Below, piece by piece: positions 24,295 to 32,573 of a DNA stretch of 64,000 bases (the first letter of the stretch is position 1; the number at the start of each line of letters is the position of its first letter). The stretch lies in assembly GCF_001422815.1 (NCBI RefSeq), contig NZ_LMMP01000049.1:64851-128850 (forward strand), read 5' to 3'. Origin of the DNA: Methylobacterium sp. Leaf91. Lineage in GTDB: Bacteria > Pseudomonadota > Alphaproteobacteria > Rhizobiales > Beijerinckiaceae. A model generated the notes under the pieces. The model ran no database searches and was not told where the DNA came from. It worked only from the letters and a program-made list of their open reading frames with translations. Both the position numbers and the translations under genes were made by a program.

Positions 24295-25035
24295 ATGCTT
24301 CGCTCCCTCGCCATCGCCGTCTCTCTGGCTCTCACCGTTCCGGCGCAGGCCGTCGAGCCCCTGGCACCGGCCGGAGCACCGGCATCGGCCTTTCCCAAAC
24401 CGGACAGGCCGGTGGCCGAGATCATCGCGCCGCTCTGGGCCTCCGAAGCCCAGCGCGACAAGGTCGATGAGGTGGGCCAGGTGGCGCGGCTGATGGGGAT
24501 CGCGCCGGGCCAGACCGTGGCCGATATCGGGGCGGGGAGCGGCTATTACACGACGCGTCTCGCGGAACGGGTCGGCCCTCAGGGCCATATCTTCGCCGAG
24601 GACGTGACGCCGCGCTATCTCGCCGACCTCACGGCGCGTCTCGCGCGCGCCAAGCTCGGCAACGTCACCGTGGTGCGGGGGGAGCCGCACGATCCGCGCC
24701 TGTCGCCAGGCTCCCTCGACGCGGCGTTGCTGGTTCACATGTACCACGAGATCAGCCAGCCCTACGGCCTGCTGCACAACCTGGCCGCGGCGATGAAGCC
24801 CGGCGGCCGCGTTGGGATCGTCGATGCCGACGCCATCCCGTCGCGGCACGGTACGCCGCCGGCCCTGCTGCGGTGCGAACTCTCGGCGGCGGGCTATCGC
24901 GAGATCGGCTTCTCGGTGCTGGAGGGCGGAGGCGGTTATCTCGCGATCTTCGAGGCTCCGGCCCCTGCGGCACGCCCCGATCCCTCGTCGATCACCCCGT
25001 GCACGGATGGGGCGACGCGAACCGGCCAGCGTTGA
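24295..25035 (+). CDS. Exported class I SAM-dependent methyltransferase
   Basis: A 246-residue protein with a Rossmann methyltransferase core: motif I TVADIGAGSGYYTTRLAERV, motif II region GHIFAEDVTPRYL, and LVHMYHEISQPYGLLHNLAA then KPGGRVGIVDAD. The N-terminus MLRSLAIAVSLALTVPAQAV is a convincing Sec signal peptide, which is odd for an enzyme needing cytosolic SAM, although such predicted secreted methyltransferases occur in proteobacteria. The frame is open upstream but Arg/Ser-rich and overlaps trmD, so ATG 24295 is chosen. Substrate unknown. It and the next gene interrupt the rimM-trmD order. Confidence 0.8.
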   Translation: MLRSLAIAVSLALTVPAQAVEPLAPAGAPASAFPKPDRPVAEIIAPLWASEAQRDKVDEVGQVARLMGIAPGQTVADIGAGSGYYTTRLAERVGPQGHIFAEDVTPRYLADLTARLARAKLGNVTVVRGEPHDPRLSPGSLDAALLVHMYHEISQPYGLLHNLAAAMKPGGRVGIVDADAIPSRHGTPPALLRCELSAAGYREIGFSVLEGGGGYLAIFEAPAPAARPDPSSITPCTDGATRTGQR

Positions 25036-25114
25036 GCGAGGGTGGATTCATGGTTCGGTAGCGGCGACCGGCTATCGTCGTCCCAGCTCGAAGAGCGAGC
25101 GGGAGAATACGTGC

Positions 25115-25906
25115 GTGGTCCTGACGTTTTGGCTCGATCAGCCGGTCTGGTTGATGTTCGTCCTTCTGTCGGCGGTCTTCGCCGTCTTGATGGGCGTCAT
25201 CAGCATCCTCTCGGTCTGGTCCGCGACCCGCCCGGGCATGCACAAGCTCGGCATCGGCGTCGTCGCCCCCTACTTCAACGCCATCTCGGTGATGTTGGCG
25301 CTGCTCACGGGCTTCGTGGCGAACGACGCCTGGGAACGGCAGCGGCAGGCGACGAAGATCGTGCAATCGGAGAAGACCAATCTCCTCGCCGTTCACGATC
25401 TGAGCCTCGCCGCGGCCTCCGACATGTCCGCGATCCGCACCAAGCTGCTCGCCTACGCGAACGCGCTGATCGACGACGAATGGCCGAAGATGACACAGGG
25501 CGAGTCTTCGGGGACCGCGAACGACGCCCTGGGCGAGTTGATGCAATCCGTGGCCGATCCCCGGCACAGCACCGAGGCGGGAGCCGCCGCGCATGGGAGC
25601 CTTCTCGATGCGGTGATGAACCTGCGGGCCGAGCGCGGCACGCGCCTGGGCCTCGCCGACGTCCAGGGCGACCAGTCGAAATGGCTGACGCTGATGGTGC
25701 TGGCGCTGCTCACCCTCTTCTCCATCGGGCTGATCCACGTGGATAAGCCGGTGCCGCAGGCCGTCGCGATGATCCTGTTCTCGGCCGCCACGGTGACGAC
25801 GCTGGGCATGATCGGCCTGCACGAGCGGCCCTTCGACGGGCCGATGCCGGTCACGTCGGCACCGCTGGAGATGGCGCGGACGGCGATGACGAGCCCGAAG
25901 CCCTGA
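25115..25906 (+). CDS. DUF4239 (bestrophin-like) membrane protein
   Basis: A 263-residue membrane protein read from a GTG with GGGAG nine bases upstream. Two N-terminal helices (about residues 5-30 and 45-70) surround the motif GVISILSVWSATRPG and are followed by GFVANDAWERQRQATKIVQS, the conserved DUF4239 segment in which an Asp-Trp pair follows the second helix. A long cytoplasmic helical region leads to two C-terminal helices (LTLMVLALLTLFSIGLIHV; AVAMILFSAATVTTLGMIGL). Function is unknown; bestrophin-like anion channel activity is only suggested by the fold name. Confidence 0.75.
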   Translation: MVLTFWLDQPVWLMFVLLSAVFAVLMGVISILSVWSATRPGMHKLGIGVVAPYFNAISVMLALLTGFVANDAWERQRQATKIVQSEKTNLLAVHDLSLAAASDMSAIRTKLLAYANALIDDEWPKMTQGESSGTANDALGELMQSVADPRHSTEAGAAAHGSLLDAVMNLRAERGTRLGLADVQGDQSKWLTLMVLALLTLFSIGLIHVDKPVPQAVAMILFSAATVTTLGMIGLHERPFDGPMPVTSAPLEMARTAMTSPKP

Positions 25907-25934
25907 GCGACGGCCCGGTTCCGGCGCTCCCGCC

Positions 25935-26513
25935 TCAGGCGGGCTCGTCGGGCGGCTTCGGCCCGGCGGGCGCGAACAGGTCGTCGGGCGGATCGATCAC
26001 GATCCGGCCATTGGCCACGTCGAGGGTCGGGACGAAGGCCTTGGTGAAAGGCAGGAGCGCGGTCGCGCCGCCGAGGGCCGGCTTGATTTCCAGGAGATCG
26101 CCGCCGCCGTAATTCGGCACGTCGGTGACGGTGCCGAGGACCGCGCCCGACACATCCACCACATCGAGCCCGACGAGGTCGGCCGTGAAGAACTCGTCTT
26201 CGTCCTCGACCTGGCCGAGGCGGTCACGCGGCAGGTAGATGGCGAGGCGGTTCAGGGCTTCCGCGCCGTTGCGGTCGGAGACGCCCTTCACCCGCACCAC
26301 GAGCAGGTCGGGCGAGGCTCCGCCGGCCCGGCGCACATCGGTGAGCTCGATGCGCTGCCCCCCGGCGCCGATCAGCGGCCCGTAGGAGCCGATGGCCTGC
26401 GGATCGCCGGTATAGGATTTCAGGCGGATTTCGCCGTTGAGCCCGTGCGCGCGGCCGAACTCGCCCATCTGGACGAGGCTCGGATCGGTGGACGGGAGCG
26501 GCACCTCCGGCAT
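25935..26513 (-). CDS. rimM: Ribosome maturation factor RimM
   Basis: About 192 residues. The N-terminal RimM domain has LVQMGEFGRAHGLNGEIRLK and the C-terminal PRC-barrel-like domain has FFTADLVGLDVVDVSGAVLG, then VPNYGGGDLLEI and the KAFVPTLDVANGRIVID ending. RimM binds ribosomal protein S19 and helps mature the 30S head. The frame is open to an ATG at 26621, but that 36-residue extension is Arg/Gly/Ser-rich and unlike RimM, so the ATG at 26513 is preferred. It follows rpsP on the same strand. Confidence 0.92.
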   Translation of the reverse strand: MPEVPLPSTDPSLVQMGEFGRAHGLNGEIRLKSYTGDPQAIGSYGPLIGAGGQRIELTDVRRAGGASPDLLVVRVKGVSDRNGAEALNRLAIYLPRDRLGQVEDEDEFFTADLVGLDVVDVSGAVLGTVTDVPNYGGGDLLEIKPALGGATALLPFTKAFVPTLDVANGRIVIDPPDDLFAPAGPKPPDEPA

Positions 26514-26633
26514 CGGCCTGGGCCGATGCGCGGAGGTGGCCGAGCCCGAGCCTAAGCGGCTCGGGCGGTCGCGACGGCCGCCATCGCCGGCGGAAGAAGT
26601 GCCTCCGGGGCGGCGCGCCATCGCGGGGACGCC

Positions 26634-26996
26634 TCAGGCCGCGGCGTCTTCGGCCGGGGCGGCGGCCTTCTCGGCGCGCTTGGCGGCGCGCTCCTTGGCC
26701 TTCTCGCCCGGCTCGGCCTTCTGCGGGTTGTTGCGCGCGGGGCGCTTGGCGAGGCCGGCGGCATCGAGGAAGCGCAGGACGCGGTCGGTGGGCTGGGCGC
26801 CCTTGGCGAGCCAGGCCTGGATCTTCTCGGACTCGAGCACGATGCGGGCCGGATCGTCCTTGGCCTTCATCGGGTCGTACACGCCGACCTTCTCGATGAA
26901 GCGGCCATCGCGGGGCGCGCGGGCATCGGCGACGACGATGCGGTAATACGGGCGCTTCTTGGCGCCGCCACGGGTGAGACGGATTTTGAGGGACAT
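26634..26996 (-). CDS. rpsP: 30S ribosomal protein S16
   Basis: A 120-residue protein. The S16 core (MSLKIRLTRGGAKKRPYYRI, VVADARAPRDGRFIEKVGVY, DRVLRFLDAAGL) occupies about residues 1-85, and an Ala/Lys/Glu-rich tail of about 35 residues, common in alphaproteobacteria, follows. It is part of the 30S subunit and sits between ffh and rimM in the conserved order. Confidence 0.97.
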   Translation of the reverse strand: MSLKIRLTRGGAKKRPYYRIVVADARAPRDGRFIEKVGVYDPMKAKDDPARIVLESEKIQAWLAKGAQPTDRVLRFLDAAGLAKRPARNNPQKAEPGEKAKERAAKRAEKAAAPAEDAAA

Positions 26997-27049
26997 GGTG
27001 TGCTCCTGGAGGTTGGTAATCTGATCGTTCTTGGCGGATAGCGAGTAGT

Positions 27050-27089
27050 GAGTAGCGAAGAGAGCCGGCCTGCCGCCCCTTCGCTATTC
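27050..27089. repeat. 11-bp inverted repeat between ffh and rpsP
   Basis: GAGTAGCGAAG pairs with CTTCGCTATTC across an 18-base spacer, with one G-T pair. No T-tract follows on the minus strand, so a terminator is not clear; a read-through processing hairpin in the ffh-rpsP transcript is possible. Confidence 0.5.
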
Positions 27090-27107
27090 GCTGCTCCACA
27101 TTCGCCC

Positions 27108-28673
27108 CTACTTCTTCTTCCCGAACGGGAAACCGCCGAGGCCCGGCAGACCGCCCGGCCCCTTCGGTCCTCCGAGCCCCGGAAGGCCCGGCATCTTTCC
27201 GCCGCCGAAGCCCGGCGGCATGGGCGGCAGCTTGCCGCCCAACTGCTTCTGCATGGCCTCGATCTGCTCGGGCGTCGGCTCGGGCATGCCGGGGGGAAGG
27301 CCGGGCATGCCGCCCATCCCGCCACCGCCGCCAAGACCGAACATCGAGCCGAGCGCCTGGCCGATGCCGCGCTTGCCCGAGCCCATCGCCTTCATCATGT
27401 CGGCCATGGTCCGGTGCATCTTGAGGAGCTTGTTGAGCTCCTCCACCTTCGTCCCCGACCCCGCGGCGATGCGCTTCTTGCGGGAATTCTTGAGGATGTC
27501 GGGATTCTTGCGCTCCTGCGCGGTCATCGACGAGATGATGGCGCGCTGGCGCTTGAACATGTTCTCGTCGAGATTGGCGCCCTCGACCTGCTTCTTCATG
27601 GCGCCCATGCCGGGCAGCATGCCCATGAGGCCGCCGATGCCGCCCATCTTCTCCATCTGGGCGAGCTGCATCGACAGGTCGTCGAGGTCGAACTTGCCCT
27701 TGCGCATCTTCTCCGCGGTGCGGAGCGCCTGCTCATGGTCGATGGTCTCGGCCGCCTTCTCCACGAGGGAGACGATGTCGCCCATGCCGAGGATGCGGTT
27801 GGCGACGCGGGAGGGATGGAACTCCTCGAGCGCGTCCACCTTCTCGCCGGTGCCGACGAGCTTGATCGGCTTGCCGGTGACGGCGCGCATGGAGAGCGCC
27901 GCGCCACCGCGCGAATCGCCGTCCATACGGGTCAGCACGATGCCGGTGACGCCCAGGCGCTCGTCGAAGGCGCGGGCGGTGACCACGGCGTCCTGCCCGG
28001 TGAGCGCGTCGGCGACCAGCAGGACTTCGTGCGGCTTCGTCGCCGCCTTGACCTCGGCGGCCTCGGCCATCAGCGCCTCGTCGAGGGTGATGCGGCCGGC
28101 GGTGTCGAGCATGACCACGTCGAAACCGCCGAGGCGCGCGGCATCCATGGCGCGGCGGGCGATCTGCACCGCCGACTGGCCCTCGACGATGGGCAGGCTG
28201 TCGACGCCGACCTGCTTGGCCAGGATCGCCAGCTGCTCCATGGCGGCCGGGCGGCGGGTGTCGAGTGAGGCGAGCAGCACCTTGCGCTTGTCGCGGTTGG
28301 TCAGGCGCCGGGCGATCTTGGCGGTGGTGGTGGTCTTGCCCGAGCCCTGGAGGCCGACCATCAGGATGGCGACGGGGGCGGGGGCGTTGAGATCGATGAG
28401 GCCGGCCTCGGAGCCGAGCATGGCCACGAGTTCGTCGTTGACGATCTTCACGACCATCTGGCCGGGGGTCACCGACTTGACGACGACGGCGCCGACCGCC
28501 TTCTCGCGGACCTTCTCGGTGAAGCCGCGCACCACTTCGAGGGCGACGTCGGCTTCGAGCAGCGCGCGCCGCACCTCGCGGAGGGCCGCGGTGACGTCGG
28601 CTTCCGTGAGCGCACCCCGACGGGTGAGCCCCGAGAGGATACCGGACAGGCGGTCGGACAGGCCTTCGAACAT
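27108..28673 (-). CDS. ffh: Signal recognition particle protein (Ffh, SRP54)
   Basis: A 521-residue GTPase that binds signal sequences and 4.5S RNA. The N and G domains have GLQGSGKTTTTAKIARRL (G1), LDTRRPAAMEQL, DVVMLDTAGRITLDEALM (G3) and VLTRMDGDSRGGAALSM (G4 region). The Met-rich M domain follows (MEKMGGIGGLMGMLPGMGAM, RQRAIISSMTAQER, RKKRIAAGSGTKVEELNKLL). It ends in a long Gly/Pro/Met-rich tail of about 80 residues, longer than in E. coli. The ATG at 28673 gives MFEGLSDRLSGIL; the open frame upstream does not resemble the family. Confidence 0.97.
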   Translation of the reverse strand: MFEGLSDRLSGILSGLTRRGALTEADVTAALREVRRALLEADVALEVVRGFTEKVREKAVGAVVVKSVTPGQMVVKIVNDELVAMLGSEAGLIDLNAPAPVAILMVGLQGSGKTTTTAKIARRLTNRDKRKVLLASLDTRRPAAMEQLAILAKQVGVDSLPIVEGQSAVQIARRAMDAARLGGFDVVMLDTAGRITLDEALMAEAAEVKAATKPHEVLLVADALTGQDAVVTARAFDERLGVTGIVLTRMDGDSRGGAALSMRAVTGKPIKLVGTGEKVDALEEFHPSRVANRILGMGDIVSLVEKAAETIDHEQALRTAEKMRKGKFDLDDLSMQLAQMEKMGGIGGLMGMLPGMGAMKKQVEGANLDENMFKRQRAIISSMTAQERKNPDILKNSRKKRIAAGSGTKVEELNKLLKMHRTMADMMKAMGSGKRGIGQALGSMFGLGGGGGMGGMPGLPPGMPEPTPEQIEAMQKQLGGKLPPMPPGFGGGKMPGLPGLGGPKGPGGLPGLGGFPFGKKK

Positions 28674-28690
28674 CGTCTGGCTCTCCGAAC

Positions 28691-28921
28691 CTACTGGAAC
28701 AGGCCGGCGGACGAGACGCGCCGCACCTGCAGCGCCGCCTCGAAGGCGTTGATCGCCGACGCGAACTTGTCCCGGCAATCGGGATTGCAGAACCCGACGA
28801 CGGACCCGTTGTAGAGCGTCAGGGAATCGACCGCGATCGGCTTGCCCGACCAGGGGCAGACGTCGTTGACCGCATCCTCGATGCGAAGGGGTTCATGCGC
28901 TTGCGACAGGGCGAGACTCAC
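28691..28921 (-). CDS. Small YHS/TRASH-like zinc-binding protein (start uncertain)
   Basis: About 76 residues from a GTG, longer (116 residues) if read from an ATG at 29041. The recognisable part is DVCPWSGKPIAVDSLTLYNG, then VVGFCNPDCRDKFASAINAF, with Cys pairs CPW..., C-N-P-D-C that resemble a treble-clef metal-binding domain of the YHS/TRASH type. Such proteins are sometimes labelled glutathione S-transferase in databases without support in the sequence. It lies directly upstream of ffh on the same strand. Function unknown. Confidence 0.6.
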   Translation of the reverse strand: MSLALSQAHEPLRIEDAVNDVCPWSGKPIAVDSLTLYNGSVVGFCNPDCRDKFASAINAFEAALQVRRVSSAGLFQ

Positions 28922-29302
28922 TCGTCTGGATCGGCGGAGCGACGGCCTGTTTCCAACGCGAAACTCGCCCGAGGGCGCATCGCGCTGTCGGGCGTTGACC
29001 TCCAGCCTCACAGGGCCGGTCGGCGTTCGTATTGACGACATGTCGTCGGATATGAGGTTGGCGGACTAGTCCGGGAGCCCACGCAAGTCAAGATCGCGGT
29101 GGAAACCAAGGACAAATCCCGCCACGCGATCGCGGCCGGGAGTATGGTGCTTGGCCTCGATATTCCTCCGTCTAACGTCGAGACGGCTGCGAATCACGTA
29201 TTCGGCGTCGCTTCCTTCGAGCTTGGGCGCGGCGAGGCCCGTAATCCGGGCCCGAGAATCGGCCTCAGACTTCGCGGATGACGAAAGAAGCACCTGCCCC
29301 GC
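28922..29302. other. Intergenic region, nothing supported
   Basis: About 380 bases between the small zinc-binding protein and the diguanylate cyclase. Short frames are open on both strands, but none has a family resemblance or a clear ribosome binding site. The promoters of both flanking genes should lie here. Confidence 0.5.
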
Positions 29303-30532
29303 ATGCCGGACTTTTATACGCTCTACCTCATTGTGCTGATAGCCGGGCTCTCGCACTGCGTGCTCTGGGCCGCCATCCTCTATCGCTACAGGACGCTGCC
29401 GGGGGTGCGCTACTGGCTGACGGGCAGCGTGGCTCATGTGGTGGGCGGTATCCTGCTCGCCATCGATGGCGGCATCGGGAATTTTGCCACCACCGTCGGC
29501 GGGAATGCCGTCGCCTGTCTGGCCTTTCACCTGAATACGGTCGGCCTGCGCCGCTTCCACGGGGACAGGCCGCGTTGGGCTCTCCATGCCGGGCTGCTGG
29601 CCGCCAGCATCATGGCCATGGCGCTTACCTGGCAACCTTGGTGGGGCCAGAACCCACTCTACGTCACGTCGCAATGCATTCCTCTCGTGCTCGCCGCCCT
29701 CTATCTCGCCCGGCGCCGGACACGGGAGCTCGGCGCACTCATCACGATGAGCGCACTGGCGTCGGCCATCACGGCCCATGGCATCGTCGCCTGCGCGGTG
29801 ACGGTGAGGCTCAGCGGCATCGCGCCGGATGTCTCCCTGGTCTCCCTCGCGGCCATCGACCTGCTGGTCTTCATCCTGGCGGGCATCATCTGGAATTTCG
29901 GCTTCCTCGTCTCGGTGGTCGACAGCCTGATGGCGAAAGTGGAGCGGCTCGCCGCCGAGGACGACCTGACCGGCCTGCCCAATCGCCGCCAGTTCATGCG
30001 GCAGCTCACCGGGGAATGCGCGCGCGGGGCCGCGGAGCCGTTCAGCGTGATGCTGATGGATCTCGACCGGTTCAAGGGGATCAATGACGGCCTCGGCCAC
30101 ATGGCCGGCGATGCCGCGCTCAAACACGTGGCGGACGCGGTCCGGCGAATCATCCGTCCCGCCGATGTGTTCGCGCGGCTGGGCGGCGACGAATTCGGCA
30201 TCCTGCTTCGCGGCGTCCAGGGGGATGCGGCCGGTCGGATCGCCGAGCAGGCCAACGCGGCCCTGCGCGCTTCACCCTTCCTCTGGCGTGGCGAACGCAT
30301 CGGGCTGACGATCAGCATCGGCGTGACCTCGGCCGTCCCCGGCAGACACCACATGCCGGAGGAACTGATCGAATGCGCGGATTCCGCGCTCTACGTCACG
30401 AAGGGCCGGAAACGAGACGGCTGGACATTCCTGCCCTTCGCGTCCCGGCCGAACTTCGGCGCAGGTCATGCGGGCGGAGCAAAGGCCACGCGCCTGCCCG
30501 ACCGGGCCTCCCGCATCCCGCTGGCAGGCTGA
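29303..30532 (+). CDS. Membrane diguanylate cyclase (GGDEF)
   Basis: A 409-residue protein with six or seven membrane helices in residues 1-205 and a GGDEF domain from about 215 to 375, which makes cyclic di-GMP from two GTP. The catalytic GGDEF motif (residues 294-298) is intact, as are DDLTGLPNRRQF and DLDRFKGINDGLGH. An RxxD inhibitory site (RPAD, residues 285-288) lies five residues before the motif, as in PleD, so product inhibition is expected. The N-terminal membrane sensor does not match a domain I can name. The tail is Ala/Arg-rich. No partner gene is adjacent. Confidence 0.88.
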   Translation: MPDFYTLYLIVLIAGLSHCVLWAAILYRYRTLPGVRYWLTGSVAHVVGGILLAIDGGIGNFATTVGGNAVACLAFHLNTVGLRRFHGDRPRWALHAGLLAASIMAMALTWQPWWGQNPLYVTSQCIPLVLAALYLARRRTRELGALITMSALASAITAHGIVACAVTVRLSGIAPDVSLVSLAAIDLLVFILAGIIWNFGFLVSVVDSLMAKVERLAAEDDLTGLPNRRQFMRQLTGECARGAAEPFSVMLMDLDRFKGINDGLGHMAGDAALKHVADAVRRIIRPADVFARLGGDEFGILLRGVQGDAAGRIAEQANAALRASPFLWRGERIGLTISIGVTSAVPGRHHMPEELIECADSALYVTKGRKRDGWTFLPFASRPNFGAGHAGGAKATRLPDRASRIPLAG

Positions 30533-30631
30533 ACCCACCGCCTCCGGTCGAGCGCTATGAGAGTCACGCATCTCGCGGGATGCGCGGGACACGGCTCGAG
30601 AAAGGCAGGGCGCCTGCATATGGCACCACCC

Positions 30632-30743
30632 CGTCATTCCGGGTCGCCACCGGCGAGCCCGGAATCTAGAGCCGCAGACGGTGCAAAGTCCTCACCACCT
30701 GTGTTTCTGGATCCTGGGCTCCGCTGCGCGGCCCCAGGATGAC
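30632..30743. repeat. Intergenic palindromic repeat, family C copy 2
   Basis: Left arm ATTCCGGG...CCCGGAAT and right arm ATCCTGGG...CCCAGGAT. Relative to copy 1 (20111-20224) each arm has changed on both sides so that pairing is preserved. It lies in the 388-base gap after the diguanylate cyclase gene, where no gene is supported. Confidence 0.88.
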
Positions 30744-30920
30744 TGAGGCTACAATTAGGCTTCCGACGAGCAAATCGGCCACTGCAATCTCCTTCTGTTC
30801 CCAGGAGAGGAAGCCCGTTGCGCCTCAAGTCGAACCCTCTTGAATAGAGCGAACAGCCGTCGAGTGGATGGATAAATCCGGCAGGCTCGGCCGAGAGCGA
30901 TCAGAGCGAGGCCCCCGGAT

Positions 30921-31289
30921 TCACCGATCCTCGAATTTCGGCTTCCGCAATTCCGCCTGGAGTTTCAGCACCTCGTCGAGACTCATCGACCGGCTGCTCC
31001 AGTTCGTCTCCATGATGTTGATGGCGGTGAAGCTGTAATGGGCCTTGCCGCCATAGGCGTCGAACGGCGTGCCGTCCGGGTCAGGTGCCACCGGCTTGAC
31101 GTAATCGACCCGGTAGGACGGGTGGCCGCCCTTGCCCGTGACCGCGATGCGGACCGAGGCGTTGCCGTGCCGCTTCTGGCAGAAGCGCATGTTGGTGAGC
31201 AGCCGGCTCAAATACGCGTCGGCCTCCTCCAGGGTGGGGACGACGTCCACGAGAGTCGCGTCGGAGGGAAGGTGCGTCTTCTTGATCAT
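30921..31289 (-). CDS. Conserved-looking hypothetical protein
   Basis: A 122-residue soluble protein of unknown function. It starts MIKKTHLPSDATLVDVVPTL, has a helical segment (EEADAYLSRLLTNMRFCQKR), a stretch with PSYRVDYVKPVAPDPDGTPF, and ends with SMSLDEVLKLQAELRKPKF. No signal peptide, membrane segment or known motif is seen. The ATG at 31289 is chosen because the upstream open frame is Arg/Pro/Ser-rich. Composition matches its neighbours, so it is probably a real chromosomal gene. Confidence 0.6.
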   Translation of the reverse strand: MIKKTHLPSDATLVDVVPTLEEADAYLSRLLTNMRFCQKRHGNASVRIAVTGKGGHPSYRVDYVKPVAPDPDGTPFDAYGGKAHYSFTAINIMETNWSSRSMSLDEVLKLQAELRKPKFEDR

Positions 31290-31365
31290 GTCGGCCCGTG
31301 AGGTTGGTGCCGCACCATAGGCACACCGTCCGGGTGAAGCGAGACCCCGCCCGGCGGAGCCGGGA

Positions 31366-32388
31366 TCAGCCCGCGACGAGTTCCCGCGCCGGGGCTGCCC
31401 GGATCGGTGCTCCGGCGACATCCGCCAGGATCTCGTAGGAGCGCACGCGGGCGGCATGGTCGTGGATGGCGCTAGCCACCATGAGTTCGTCCGCGCCCGT
31501 CTCGGCGATCAGGTCTGCGAGCCCCCGGCGCACGGTCTCCGGCGAACCGACGATGGCGCGGGCGAGCATCCCCGAAGCCTGGCGCTTCTCGGAGGGCGAC
31601 CAGTAGGTCTCGATATCGTCGATGGGCGGCGGCAGCAGGCCCCGCGTGCCCCGGAACATGTTGGCGAATTGCTGCTGCGCCGAGGTGAACAGGCGGCGCG
31701 CCTCGGCATCGGTCTCGGCCGCCACGACGTTGACGCCGACCATGGCATGGGGCGCCGTCGACTGCTCGGACGGGGTGAAGCGCTCGCGATAGACGGCGAG
31801 CGCCTGGATCAGCGCGTCCGGCGCGAAATGCGAGGCGAAGGCGTAGGGCAGGCCGAGCATGGCGGCGAGCTGCGCGCCGAACAAGCTGGAGCCGAGAATC
31901 CAGAGCGGCACCTTGGTGCCCGTCCCCGGCACGGCCTGGATCACCTGGCCCGGCTGCGCGTCGCCGAGCAGGGCCTGGAGTTCGAGGACGTCCTGAGGGA
32001 ACTGGTCCGACGTCTCGGGCGAGCGCCGCAGGGCGCGCAGGGTGCGCTGGTCGGTGCCAGGCGCGCGGCCGAGGCCGAGATCGATCCGGCCCGGATACAG
32101 GGTCTCCAGCGTGCCGAACTGCTCGGCGATGACCATGGGCGAGTGGTTCGGCAGCATGACCCCACCGGCCCCGACGCGGATGCGGCTCGTGCCCGAGGCC
32201 ACGTGGCCGATGACCACCGAGGTGGCCGCGCTGGCGATGCCCACCATGTTGTGGTGCTCGGCCAGCCAGAACCGCCGATAGCCGAGGCGCTCGGCGGCCC
32301 TCGCGAGGTCGAGGGTGTTCCGCAGGGCGTCCCCGGGCGTCGCGCCATGCGGCACGAAGGCGAGGTCGAGAACGGAAAGAGGGATCAT
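31366..32388 (-). CDS. Luciferase-like (LLM class) flavin-dependent monooxygenase
   Basis: A 340-residue TIM-barrel flavin protein of the bacterial luciferase superfamily, in the subgroup of LuxA-like oxidoreductases of unknown substrate. Landmarks are MIPLSVLDLAFVPHGATPGD at the start, RRFWLAEHHNMVGIASAATS, VGAGGVMLPNHSPMVIAEQF, then GRIDLGLGRAPGTDQ and KVPLWILGSSLFGAQLAAML. The ATG at 32388 fits the family start; an in-frame ATG seven codons upstream is an alternative. It is divergent from the zinc-ribbon/MBL gene. Confidence 0.9.
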   Translation of the reverse strand: MIPLSVLDLAFVPHGATPGDALRNTLDLARAAERLGYRRFWLAEHHNMVGIASAATSVVIGHVASGTSRIRVGAGGVMLPNHSPMVIAEQFGTLETLYPGRIDLGLGRAPGTDQRTLRALRRSPETSDQFPQDVLELQALLGDAQPGQVIQAVPGTGTKVPLWILGSSLFGAQLAAMLGLPYAFASHFAPDALIQALAVYRERFTPSEQSTAPHAMVGVNVVAAETDAEARRLFTSAQQQFANMFRGTRGLLPPPIDDIETYWSPSEKRQASGMLARAIVGSPETVRRGLADLIAETGADELMVASAIHDHAARVRSYEILADVAGAPIRAAPARELVAG

Positions 32389-32573
32389 GAATCGCGTGTC
32401 CGTTTGCATGAGCGACCGGCTCGCGCCGGCCATGAACGTCCCCACCCGGAAGAGATCGCGACGCCGCCGCCGCTTCGCAAGCGGGCCGTCCGGCGCAGGG
32501 GCCATGCGTTCCGGCCGACCCCGAAGCGATCCTCTCGTCATCCGACCCGCGACAGGCTCGACACACGACCTAT

